This document shows positions 29,974 through 41,262 of a stretch of DNA of 64,000 nt, in pieces. Under the pieces are notes generated by a model. That model saw only the letters and a program-made list of their open reading frames with translations. It was not told the origin of the DNA and did not search any database. A program made the position numbers and the translations under genes. Numbering within the stretch: position 1 is the stretch's first letter; every line of letters starts with the position of its first letter. Source of the DNA: Rhabditoides inermis (lineage: Eukaryota > Nematoda > Chromadorea > Rhabditida > Rhabditidae); the NCBI GenBank assembly GCA_963966185.1, contig CAWZYM010000331.1:735501-799500 (forward strand). The letters are read 5' to 3'.

Positions 29974-30057
29974 CACCTCAAAGTGGGGCACGAATCGGAT
30001 GAGCTTGGCGGATGCGGCGTTCGCCGGCCGCATCACCAGGTTCGCCCCGATCGACAT
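27763..30057 (-). CDS. Mitochondrial ribosomal protein of the L51/S25/CI-B8 fold, mL43-like, 169 aa
   Basis: Six exons in phase: 29977-30057, 29791-29873, 29410-29481, 28768-28871, 28415-28497, 27763-27849. The central part carries the family pattern of a Ser/Gly turn, FVEEFLPVIRENNP and a second strand, as in mL43, mS25 and NDUFA2, which share a thioredoxin-like fold. A C-terminal tail with YSQW before a His/Ala-rich end recalls the QGxW near the mL43 C terminus. Members sit in the mitochondrial ribosome, or in complex I for NDUFA2; the length favours mL43. Subfamily assignment is uncertain. I chose the ATG at 30057 over 30063 because the sequence ATGCAG just before it gives CAG directly at ATG, a likely trans-splice acceptor. 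Third in the operon-like series. Donor 1 is followed closely by a sense-strand (CT)n run. Confidence 0.55.
28941..29083. mobile_element. Fold-back MITE, copy 4
   Basis: Inverted ends as in the other copies. The interior units read in the opposite orientation to copy 2. In the intron between exons 3 and 4 of the mL43-like gene. Confidence 0.75.
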
Positions 30058-30684
30058 CTGCATTGGGGAATCGATAAATCCACAAACAATCGATAAAACG
30101 ATATAGATATTAAATGGTCAGATAACCAGTATGACAATAAATCAATCAGACGCAATAAAACAATAACAATAATTTCATCTTATTCACGACAAATCATGTC
30201 AATCACAAATAACGCTCACGCAACAATATCATAATCGAGTCACCGTCTCACGACTATCTATGAACAAAGACGAGTGAAAGCTGGAGAGAAAGAACATAAA
30301 GTAACTGTAACAGTTACAGTATTCTAGACAAAAACTACAATGTGAAACTAAATGAGGAGGCAGATTGTAGAAGTAATCAAGTCAAATGAGATACGAAAAC
30401 GCTACGACTATGGACAAGTGTGACGAATCGACACGGCGGTTCAATCTGAAAAAACTATACTATTACTGATCTTTCACACAAATACACGATGCCAGAGTCC
30501 CAGAACAGGTCAAAATCACACCCCTCATTTTACTCACCCGCCTCGTTCCTTCCTCTTCTCCAATACCAACAATACGGGTCAAACCACACCCCTCCTCCCT
30601 CCTCTCTCCCATACCACCCATCACTACAACCACACACTCCTCCTTTCACAATTTCTCCTCGCACCTTCTCCCTCCTCCTCCATC

Positions 30685-31851
30685 CTATGTGCTGGCGTTC
30701 CCCTCCCGGATCGCCCTGTACTTGGCCGTGTCCTCGGGCATCTCCTCGCCCAGCTCCTTCAGCAGAGACGCCCGGAACTTCTTGTACATCTCGATCTTAC
30801 CGTTCACCTAAACCGAACCGTGAGATTCGTGTTTCAAGAAAGATTCGTTAACAGTAAATCCGTAAGTTCGCAATGAGCGTGAGCGTGAGCCAGAACTTAA
30901 AATCGTAAAAAAACACGTTCCAAGTTCCACGTCCACTACTGCCGGCACAAAAAAATGCCGTTCAAGGTTCATTAATAGTATATCACAAAATCAACGAGAT
31001 TTGTGTTACACGAAAGCTTTGTTAACAGTAAATCCATAAGTTCGCAATGTGACAGAGCCAAAACTTAAAATTGTAAACATACGTTACACATTCACTACAA
31101 GCAGCACAAAATAATGCAGTTGACAATTGATAGCCATCCGGGTGTTCAGTAACTTCTAGTATCAAGCCAGATTCTCCACAGTTATCGTGTCATCTATCAT
31201 ACCCTACCTGCTTGTTCTTGTTGAGTGTCCTCTCGAGCACCTCCTTCGTGTACAGCTGCGGGTTCTTGCCCTGGTCCAGCACGTCCAGCAGCTCGATCGG
31301 AACCTACAAAGACAAGTTGAAACAACAACAACGAACTAGTGTTCCTGAGCATTCGGCTTACGGCATATAGGGGTAATAAACAATATGTATATATGGAAAT
31401 CCACCTTCACATCCTGAAAGTCCTTGCACATCTTGTCGATCTCCTGAAAACATCATTACAAGGTGGAAAAACATGATCAACACAGTATTACTATCACGAA
31501 GAATAATTCAAAACAACGAATGCACGAAACATACTTTGCAGTAGCATCGGTAAAAAATCTGAATGAAACAAATTCGAATAAACACACCTGGAGGCCGGAT
31601 ACAAAGGTGTGGATCTTCTTGTTGAAGTTGTCCTGGCTGTTAGAGGTGAAATCGGACGCGATCACGCCCATGTGGCGAGCATTCTCCTGAAATATGTATA
31701 AATAAGTAAATAAACAACATCAACATTACTGTAACAAATTATAACTAGTACAATCTCATACCTGAAACTGCTCGAGGGTGCGCTCGAGCTGGTTGAAGCG
31801 CGTCTCCTGCTCGGGCGCGAGCGAGGGATGCGCGCCGCCGAGACCCTCCAT
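30685..31851 (-). CDS. MED10: Mediator complex subunit 10 (MED10), 148 aa
   Basis: Five exons in phase: 31762-31851, 31588-31686, 31405-31443, 31208-31303, 30685-30807. Diagnostic stretches are LEQFQENARHMGVIASDF near residues 27-44, DVLDQGKNPQLYTKEVLER near the middle, and EDTAKYRAIRE close to the end, all in the order seen in human MED10 (135 aa). MED10 is an essential subunit of the Mediator middle module, which links activators to RNA polymerase II in the nucleus. The ATG lies 108 bp after the TRIAP1 stop on the same strand. TTTCAG lies about 17 nt upstream of the ATG and is a good trans-splice acceptor. This spacing and acceptor are the best evidence for an operon here. The last intron contains a degenerate direct duplication. 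Confidence 0.93.
30815..31105. repeat. Degenerate direct duplication in MED10 intron 4
   Basis: GTTAACAGTAAATCC, AAGTTCGCAATG and CTTAAAAT recur in order about 180 bp apart (from about 30848 and 31031). Confidence 0.65.
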
Positions 31852-31959
31852 CAGAGAATTTCAGTGCCTGAAACAATCTATTTTAAAAGACATATCACAT
31901 ACCCACACTAACAATTCTAACAACAATTTTCATCAGAAGATTGCATAGTGATATCCGAC

Positions 31960-32335
31960 CTACTTGTTCTGCTCGTTCTTGAGCCGGTCCGCGTCAGTGT
32001 TCAGCACCTCCTTGCGCAGCTCGTCGAGGTCGATGTCGTAGAGCTTCGTCTTCTTCAGACGCTGTAGACAAATACTATGTGAACAATAAACAACAAATAT
32101 ACAACGCCCACCTCCTCGACGCACTCCTTGTAGACTTCGTGCAGCCGCTCGCACGGGTTCACTGCGTACTGGTGGCGGTAGTTCGGGGCGAGAAACTTCT
32201 GGAAGAACTCCGTGAAGCACTTGTCGTAGTTCTGAATGACAATAAATAAATCTAACAATGTTAAACTGAACGGACCTGCTTGAGAATGTCGCACTCGCTG
32301 AAGATACTGGGCATACGACGGGGCTCGTTGCTCAT
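31960..32335 (-). CDS. TRIAP1: TRIAP1/Mdm35 twin CX9C protein, 93 aa
   Basis: Three exons in phase: 32276-32335, 32112-32231, 31960-32061. The product has two CX9C helices (CDILKQNYDKC, split across the first intron, and CERLHEVYKEC), the signature of the TRIAP1/Mdm35 family, with an aromatic FFQKFLAPNY segment between them. The family works in the mitochondrial intermembrane space, where it binds PRELI/Ups proteins and shuttles phosphatidic acid for cardiolipin synthesis; import uses the MIA40 disulphide relay, which fits the absence of a presequence. The C-terminal tail is longer than in the human protein (76 aa). It is the first gene of the minus-strand series and faces the plus-strand gene starting at 32788. 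Confidence 0.9.
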
Positions 32336-32787
32336 CACACACGCATCACACGGTCAGCGGGGAGGCCGTGTACAACTAAAGCACAAAAATGATGTGAAAA
32401 ACCAACAAAGAAAAAACAAAACCTACCAACAAACACACAGAAAAATAATGAAATCTCCAGAAACTGTAAATGAGACGCTGGACACGCGAATTACACTAGC
32501 ACACCAAGCGACACTACAATTTCAAAGACCACCCACGAAGTTTTTTGAAAACATATTTTCAACTCACAAAGACTAGTTTTTATGACGTTTCAAAAGCGTT
32601 CAAATCAAGTAGTATGTTTTGAAAATTCACTGATGGCAAAACAAGGAGTGTCTGAAGAAGACGCTGTGACCTTCTCTTTCGGTTACTCGTCACTTCGCTT
32701 CACACCGTCACAACTCTATCATCGATTACACCACACACCTTCTTCAATGACACCTATTGTCACACCTATCTCATCATACCAGCTGAT
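32336..32787. promoter_or_regulatory. Divergent intergenic region between TRIAP1 and the secreted-protein gene
   Basis: The 452 bp between the two start codons face outwards, so they probably hold both promoters. The TRIAP1 side is A-rich and the other side pyrimidine-rich. I see no TATA box I would defend. Confidence 0.4.
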
Positions 32788-33460
32788 ATGCACCTACCAT
32801 TCACTATTCTCGCTATCACTGCTTCTGGTAAGCATTTTGTATCGCTCAAAAACACAACATCGCTAGGTTTTCAGTGGCCGGACTCACACTCGACGAAATA
32901 GGAAAACTCTCCAAAGCGCGAACACGAGGCTCCAACAAGTGAGACATCAATAACATTATATATTCTGCGCCAGCACTATAGTTTTCGATCTACCTCGCTT
33001 GCAGCCGTCTTCCTTACTTTTTGCGCGCTATTCGCAAGCTCACTGTCTTGTCAGACATCTAACTTGCCAATAGAACTATATTCCGTTCATTTTCACCAGA
33101 CACTACCTTTCTGATGAGATTCCTCTGCCTCGCCTCAGACCCGACACCACCTCGTGGAGTCGATACGAGGAAGACGCTCTAGGGACAGGCTATGGACCGC
33201 CAGGGGGGCACGGATACGGACCAGGTAATACTAAGTATATGATTCGCTCGCAATCATAATAAACACTTTCAGGAATGGGCGACGTCTCTATCGTCTCGTC
33301 CCTGGGTGTTCAATACGGAGTGGGTGACATAGAGATGCACCGCGCGGTTGGAGTGGGTTTCGGGGGATCGGGGCGAATAGGCGGCCGGCCGGTTGGATTC
33401 GGAAACGGATACGGAGACTTCAAACCATATCCACAGAACCCGGCAATGTTCCTGGGATGA
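32788..33460 (+). CDS. Small secreted Gly/Tyr-rich protein, 138 aa, unrecognised family
   Basis: Four exons chain in phase with good junctions: 32788-32827, 32875-32938, 33100-33224, 33273-33460. The first exons give a hydrophobic start (MHLPFTILAITASGVAG), a likely signal peptide. Next comes a basic/polar stretch (KLSKARTRG), a Pro/Arg part, a Gly/Tyr run (GYGPPGGHGYGPG) and a Gly-rich C-terminal half ending PQNPAMFLG. No cysteines are apparent. Only the last exon is visible as a long open frame, so simple ORF scanning would miss the gene. It could be a cuticle or matrix component or a peptide precursor; nothing identifies it. Intron 2 is largely made of one copy of a repeat also found at 19.8 and 53.1 kb. 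The gene is divergent from TRIAP1 and ends 291 bp from the convergent MEP-1-like gene. Confidence 0.65.
32960..33056 (-). repeat. Dispersed ~150-bp repeat, copy C (partial, inverted)
   Basis: On the minus strand it reads GCGCAAAA, then GCAAGCGAGGTAGATCGAAA and GCTGGCGCAG, matching the right half of copies A and B. It makes up most of the 161-bp intron 2 of the secreted Gly/Tyr gene. Confidence 0.65.
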
Positions 33461-33751
33461 TGATAAATAATACCAACATAAAAACTTTATTATGCTTTGC
33501 GGTAAACATTTCAACTTTCAACATGTGACATCATATCCTCTCAAAATATTGAACGTTGTTCTATAGAACGTTATTACACCTGGGCATTGGAAATGAGAAC
33601 TCGAAAATGGACGAGAGACCGGGGGAATAAAGTCATCTCAAAATGGATCCGTAAACTCGAAAGAAGAAAACATAACAACACGGTCAAAACAAAACAACTA
33701 TTCACGCTTCTATTCACATCATCCTTCTTCTCCTCCTGCTCCTTCTCCTCT

Positions 33752-36700
33752 TCAGTCTCCCTTGAACATCATCCACACCCTCGGAGACTCGATGAAGCCT
33801 GAAAAAAAAACAGAAGGTGAGCCAGAACCTGCGAGTTCGCCCGTAGGCAGGCATCAGCCTTTCTATTATTTTTTAAAACTTTGTGAGCGGGAGAGAGAGA
33901 GAGAGAGAGAAAGAGGCAGGGCAGGCGGTGGACCTTGGTGGCTAATTTATATCCCTCGTCCATTCCCACATTCCACACTCACTGGTATTGTTCTGTGAGG
34001 TGAGGTAGCCTCCGTGCTGCATCAGAGTGTGGTTCTTGATCTCCGCCCACTCAGCGAAACGGCATCTGAATAGAGAATTCTCATTTCTCTTTCTTCTCCC
34101 TCCCTCTCCTCTCTCTCTCCCTCCTTCTCCCTCCTTCTCCCTCTCTCTTTCTCTCCCTTCCCCACTCCTTTTCTCTCTCTCACCGGCAGATGGAGCATAT
34201 GTAGCCGTGTTCATCCCTCTTGTGAACCTCCATCTCCGAATAGCGAGAGCACTTGTAGTCGCACACCTGAACAATCTCAATCAATCGATAATTCAATAAA
34301 ATGAAAATCACCTGGCACTCAAACTTGATGATTCCCGTATGGATGCGCTCGTGAGTGATCACCTGAATATTTATTCAAATTTTGAAACAGTCTAAAACAT
34401 GAGGGTACACCAATCTGAAAGACGATAACTTCAGAACACATTCAAGATAGCAGAAAGCAATTACTGAAAATGCATCTATTCCGACTACATACAGCCCTTG
34501 AAACATACATTGTACGTGAATTGATCCGGTTTTAAGTATACAAGGAAAGTCTTGTCTGAAACTCCTCCATCCCAACTACATGCAACCCATGAAACATGCA
34601 TGTGCACAGTCCGAGTCCAAAGAATAAAGTGAACGACCACGACTTACCGACACCTCGCTGGTGAAAAGCTCCTCGCAAAAGTGGCACGGATACGTCTTGG
34701 TGAACACGTGCGCCATCTTGCGGTGCTGAACAGAGATATCAACCCGGTACTCTACCCTTCTCCTTCTCTCTCTCCCTGCGTCTCTCTTTCTCTCTCATAT
34801 TTATTTCTATGCTCGCTACAAAAGTGAATCAGTAATTACAATTACAAAAAACGAACGAAATTCAACATCTTGATACAGTGAAACCTATCTCTGCGCATGC
34901 TACCCACCTTGCGCAGCTTCCTCGGGGTGAGGAACTTGAGGTTGCACTCGTGGCATCGGAACCCGCTGTGCGCCCCGCGATGGAACTTGGCCCGGTGCGC
35001 GAGCAGACGATTCGCAGTGCACAGGTTGCGGATCGGCACACACTCCAGACACATGTACGACTGCAACACCCACTATATACTCCATCTACCGTACTGGTAC
35101 ATACTAGTACCGCGTCTACAGCATACTCCATCTACAGTACCCCTGGTAGCATGCTGGTACCTACAGTATCCTCTACACGCACCATGTCGCACTCGTGTGC
35201 GTCCTTGTCGAGTGCGGCGGGGTCGGGGAGGCACTTGAAGCAGTCTAGGCACTGCACGTACTCCAGGCACTCCTCGTGCTTCTTCGCCATGTGCTTCTTC
35301 AGAGAGTACTCGTTCCGGAAGCGCTTGTCGCAGAACGCGCACTGCGGAGACATCTGCAAGCAAGCACGACACAACAATCCAGATCCCAGTTCTCTAATCA
35401 CTTATCACCTGTCAAACTGAAAATCCACTAAGAATACGCTACACCAACCTAAACACGCTAGTGCACCATTAGCTAATACAATGCAATGAGATTTTCATCA
35501 AAACATTGAAAATCCTCTCATCAATCACTTCATGACACACAGATATGGCAAAAGGCATTTCATATCAACACATCCAAACCTTCCCGCGCCAACCTTCTTC
35601 CTCCACATGGTGCCCGGCCGTCTGCCTCCCCCATGTATCACGCCGTTGCCGTCGAAGCGAGCCGCGCGACCCATCTCACCCGGAAGGGGAATCCTGCAGG
35701 GTGGACCATCCCCCCTCTGCCAGCTGTCTCCCCCTCCCCCTTCCCAGACTCTCCTTCCTTCTCTCCCCGCCTCCCTCTCCACGTCTCCACCCACCCGTCG
35801 ACCACGTGCTCGTAGTTGGATGCGAACACCTCCTCTGCCGGCGGGATGAAGCCGCCCGACGTCAGCTCCTCGATACGGTTCTGCTCAATCTCCTCCTCCC
35901 TGACGATGACGAAACACGTTTCACTCACACAATCACACATGTTTTCATAAAAGAAACTCTCTCTCTCCCTCTCTCTCTCTGCGACCGAGCCGAATATTTA
36001 AACCAATTCGGCTAGAGCCAGATCCCAGCTCCATACAAAAACAAATATCATCCACTTCCGCCCACTTCTGCGCGTTCATCTCCAGTTCCTGTATGTAGAG
36101 GTACTCGAGATATGCCAGGGGATGGGAGTCGCGCATGTGACGCTCCAGCAGATTGCGCTCGCCGAACCGGGAACGGCACACCTGTGAATAGAAACAGTCC
36201 GTGAAAATATGAATCAAAAACCAACAAAACTGCGAGAAAGTCAGAAAACAATAATTCAAAAGAGAATTTTTTTTAACCATAACCTTATAAAATAAAAATC
36301 AAAGAACTCTACAACTTACAGCGACTCAGACGCTCACATCTATAAGCTACGATCCGTCGTTCGAGTTATGGTCTACTAAATTCAGGGGAAAGCTGCCATC
36401 GTAGATAAGTCATTACATTACAAGTGACAAGATCACAACGCACCTTGCACCTGATCATCTTGCTCTTGACCAGTCTCCGCAGCTCGTCGGGGTCGGTGGG
36501 TGGGAGGGGTGCGGGCTGCACGTCCGGCAGCTGGCCCAGCGACGACGGGTCCACACACGTCAGACGCGCGCCTGCAACACAGACGATAACTGCCGGTCCA
36601 GTCCACAGGCTACCTCGACACATGTCTCCATGTTCATGTTTTGTTGATCACGGTCCATGCGTCCATGCAGTAGAAAAGTTATCATAATCAAACAAAAGAA

Positions 36701-39325
36701 GACTTATGTTGAGAACTTACTACACATTGCCACGTGTATCACATCAGTATGCAGTTTATATCGCCGTATTCAAGTGAAGTTCTAATTTTAATAGATAAAA
36801 TATGATTCGTGATACAAACATGACAACTGCCACGTGTATCACAGCAATATCACTATATCACTCTATGAAACCTTTAAATCTCATTCAGTTAATAGAACTA
36901 ATTCAAGACCCAGGAAATTTCATGCAAAACGTTGCTCATTTCCATGATCATTTCCACGCACATGCTAATCGCAAAACCCACCCGGTTTGCTCTCCCGCCT
37001 CCTCTGTCCGCGCAGTGTGCCTGTCACGATGGCGCCCCGGCCATCCAGCACCACCCGCTCCCTCTCTCCCCGGGCCTCCCCGCGCAGATGAGACAGCAAC
37101 TCGCCCACGCCAGACAGCTGGGCGGCCTGAAAGGGGAACGAGGTCATGATTGTGATGATATATTACAAATACGTTTCTCATAACATGGAAAAAGTCACAT
37201 GCGTGAAATGGAGCAATCTTCCAATCATGATAGCTAAAAATGATACTACTATAATGTATACTGTTCACCAGACAGGTGGGCTGCCTGCAAGGCTCAAGGC
37301 ACTGTGAAGAGACACATAAATTATTTGAAATACGTTTCACGTAACAAGCAAGAATCACATGCGTGAAGTGGGGCAATCGTCGATGTCGATCCTTATCGAT
37401 ACCCCCCATCATATAACCCCCGCCCACCTCTCCCTCCCTCTCCTCCCTCTGCCTGTCCCGCTCCTCGCCGCGCCGGCGCTTGTGCTCCTCCCGCGCGCGC
37501 TGCACCTGTAAGCCAAGAAATGTGTATATTTAAATATCGAAAATATTTCATAGAAAATAGTACTGTTCTATTCCAATCATAGCAATTGGGGGGGGGGGTA
37601 GCCATCAGTTTTAAAAATTATGATAAAACGTCCCCAACTCATTTTAAAAAGGAAAAGACAAAAGTGCGTTTCATGTGGAAGACTACTTTCGTAATCATCA
37701 CAAGTTTCAATCGGCTTTCGGCCCTTATCTTGATAAATATAAAACTAACAAAAAGTAATCCATAATGCATGTAACATGGTAACATCTATAATCACAAATT
37801 GTTTTTCGAACGAGTTTCCGCGTACGTGTGTAATGATCATGATCTTATTAAGTATACAATACCAATTATACAAATCAATAATGAACACGTCACAAACCTG
37901 TGCGCGCATCTGGTTGAGGTCGATGCTGCCCTCTCCGGGCAGGCAGCCGCGACGCGCGTAGTCCGGCGACACACCACACGACTCGAACAGCGACGAGAGC
38001 TGCAAGGGGGAGAGTGAAGATGTAGTCTACTTCAATAGTCTACTTCTTGTCTACCGTAGATTAGACATCTTCCAACGTCTAGTATATAGTAGACATGTTT
38101 GCGATTCCGATAAAAAATTGATTTGAAAAATACTAGACAACTAGACGTTTCCCGTACAGAGACTAGAGTAGACTAGACGGGAGTAGACATCGGTATCAAA
38201 TATCAGAAGATGATGAATACTAAACTTCCATTTTTTTCTCGTTAGATGTACGTTTCATGTTCGAAAGAGATGTGAACATTCTGGTTAACTAAAGCAGTTC
38301 TCTCAACAATAGAAAACACACAGTTCGTTCTATCGGATTTGATTTTATTAAAAACCAAGACAGTAATAGTAACACTACCTACAACGCGAACCACCCATCT
38401 AAGGGGTCATAGAGTGAGTGAGTGACCCCCCCCCCCCTAACCTGGTTGTTGTATACCCTGTGCTGGTAGACGGGCTGGTGGGTGGGCGGCTGCGACGGCG
38501 GCTCCGAGTCGTCCCGCTCCCCACTCTCGATCAGGTACTGAACACAAATTAACTCATAACTCCATTTGACATTACTACGAGTTTATATAGTTACACAGAG
38601 TCGATCAGGTACTGAACGACTGAACATCAGTTTATACTGTTGATCAGGGCGGATCAGGTTTTGAAACTGAACAAAGTTACAGTTAATCACTATCCGCTTA
38701 TTTACGTGAAGCTAGACGAATCTTCTGATTTAAACGACAAGTGAATATTTTCTGTCACTGAACACATATCAACTTATAAGAATACACACAATACGTTTCA
38801 GGATCACATTGCATTCAGTCGCGAAGAACTCGGCTCAATTTGGTATAGGTAGAATAAGGATCACCATTACGCTAGCAATTAGCAATCAGCAACGTCATGA
38901 CAATATCTCAATAACGCTACTCAAAACCATTCAATGCACCCACCACATCTTCGCTGTCGACGTTGTACTCGTCCTCCATCTCCTCGTCATCGTCCTCTCC
39001 TCCTCCTCCTTGTGTCTCTCCAACATCATCGCACTGGTCAAGAGGGGTGGGGTGGTACTCGTTCGCAACCTCCGCTTCTCCCGCTGAGACATGGATAAGC
39101 ACATCAAAACAAGAACCCACCGTCGTACTCGTTGTAGACGTCGACGGAGGCGATGCGCTCCGGGACGTACACGTCCTCCTCGACGACCACGCCCGGGGAG
39201 ACCAGGTCCGAAGTGTTCAGGCGAGCGGCTGTTGGAGAGAACACGTAGAAACAAGAACATGGGAACCACTCACAACTAGTGCTGATGTTGAGCTCGCCGT
39301 CGCAACTCGGGTGTTGCGAGGACAT
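33752..39325 (-). CDS. mep-1: C2H2 zinc-finger protein, MEP-1-like, 611 aa
   Basis: Eighteen exons keep phase: 39274-39325, 39121-39228, 38944-39083, 38442-38537, 37898-37999, 37428-37505, 36982-37126, 36444-36571, 36066-36181, 35795-35899, 35594-35693, 35183-35353, 34908-35060, 34648-34725, 34312-34362, 34184-34266, 33983-34065, 33752-33798. An acidic N terminus and a charged Arg/Glu helix precede one finger (CKVC...HMRDSH), a coiled segment, then a C-terminal series: CAFC, CLEC, CHEC, CHFC, CQVC and CSIC fingers. Seven clear fingers and the ending SFIESPRVWMMFKGD fit MEP-1, a partner of Mi-2/LET-418 and HDAC in a nuclear repressor complex that keeps germline genes off in soma. The match is from memory, and the protein is shorter than C. 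elegans MEP-1. The exon 9 donor was chosen by phase. Confidence 0.65.
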
Positions 39326-41262
39326 CTTTTACACGCTCACTCACTCTAAATGAGCTAGGGTAAAGAAAGAAATACGAAAATAGTGCCGGCTGGTGAGCAT
39401 GAACAGTGAGTGAGGTGAGAGCGTGGTGAGAGAGCAGTGAAAAGAGGCGAGGCGAGACAGGCAGGGTGGCGGCGGGGGAATCCATTGCGAAATGCGATTC
39501 ACTCACTAGCAAACACACAATGGACATTATGCAACTGACACGTGGTGAAATATTCATACTAATTTGCATACACAAACATTTTGAAAAAAAATTAAGAAAA
39601 ACAACCAATTTTCTAGTACGTAGAAATTGACGAATACCACTGTAAAACAAATAACTCCTAACATATTTTTGGTAGTAGAAATTAGAACTTTTCAGAAAGA
39701 TATTAATGTTAGCGGGCTTGCGAAATGGGAAATCATGAATATCATGAATGTCCTAGTTTGTTGATTAATCTACTTCCAGCTACATAAATGGCATAATTTC
39801 CAGCATTGTCAGCCGTATAACTGTTGACCACAATCTGTCTCGTCTCGCTTATTTTTGTCTCAAATTCAGGATTTTTTTTTCAGGATATATAAAACCTGGA
39901 AAATGCAGCAGTTCAGCACTTCAGCACATGACGTCATGTGCTGGATTTTGCTTGTCTGGGAACTCACAAACCGATCCCCGATCAAACTTGGAGTGTTGCT
40001 TTTGAGTACTTGGCAGTTTTTTTTTCAGAGTTGAATTCGCCTTCCCGCTGGTTTCTTCGTTTTCCCGCCTCACACAGCGCGACCGCAATCTTTGACACCA
40101 TATCCCATGTCATGTACATTAAATTCACTGAGAGAAAAGTTTTAAATTAAAAAAAGCAATAGACGGCAAATTCGTGTCAAAACAATCAAATTCGCATATT
40201 CTTGTCAAAATAGTTCGCAGTTTAGCATCAGTGATAATGGCAAACGATACGGTCTCTCTTCAGCGGCCCGTCGCGGTCGATCACGTTTTGCGTAGACCTT
40301 AGCACTTTCCACAAGAGAGACTGGGGTTGGTCGGAACACACACACTCTCGCAGGCTGACATCCACGTGATGGAAAAGCATTGCATAATGTGTTCGTTCAG
40401 ATGGCGTGCGGTCCATGCAAAAAGTTGGGCGGATGAAATCGGGATCCTCCTAGATAACAAGATAAGAGATAACAAGATAGGATTCTTGATTACGACGACG
40501 TCAGCAGAGGTAGTTGGGTTGGGTGGTGGCGTCGGACGTCTTGAATTCCGTTCTTGAGTCCGTAGATAGTGATGTGACAGCCTTCTGGCTGCCATGAGAG
40601 TCTTCCGCAAGAAGAATTGACTCTGAAGGAGATATTTTAAAATCTCCACCAATGGAACCATTTTGTGCGACATCTGACGGACAGACTGAGACTCTGAATA
40701 CACATATTAAATCATCTTGCAAAAAAATCAACGCACTCTTTGTGCTATAAAAATTCGTATTTTTTTATATTTTAGCAGTCGGAGTCGCGCCTACGGCGCT
40801 ACTCCTCCTGGTATGCGGGTATGTGGGATGATTTCGCAATCACATGCCCTCGATGAAAAGAATGCAAACCCGGCGCGCCTCACGGACGGACGAACGGACG
40901 GACGGACAGGCCGTTTTCCATATATTAGAATTGTTATCAGAGATCGTTTTTTGTTGTGTTTGCAGTAACTACTCACTTCCACTTGTGATGAGATTGCTAT
41001 CAAATGTTGGTCTCATAGGCATTTATACAGATCTAAATTCTTCCTCGCATAAAACACAATATCACATAACATTGAAATATAATGATCGATACAGGCAAGG
41101 GTGATTTCCCTTGTTGCAACCACCGCTCGCCCGGTACATGGAAGACGAAATGAGCCGATGATACGCATATATGCAAACCAGTGTATACCAGACAATCCAT
41201 CGAAATGAACGCTTTTAAAGCGAGGGATGAGTGTGAGAGTCAGTTCGTGTCCAGCGCTCTGC

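Larger units (their letters stand above)
24815..32335 (-). other. Candidate four-gene operon (TRIAP1, MED10, mL43-like, DCTN3-like)
   Basis: Four genes run in the same direction with gaps of 108, 627 and 289 bp. Three downstream starts have an acceptor close by: TTTCAG 17 nt before MED10, CAG touching the ATG of the mL43-like gene, and CCAG touching the ATG of the last gene. Nematode operons commonly show about 100-bp gaps resolved by SL2-type trans-splicing. The 627-bp gap is long for this, so the unit could be two shorter operons. RALGAPB follows on the same strand after about 1.25 kb. Confidence 0.5.
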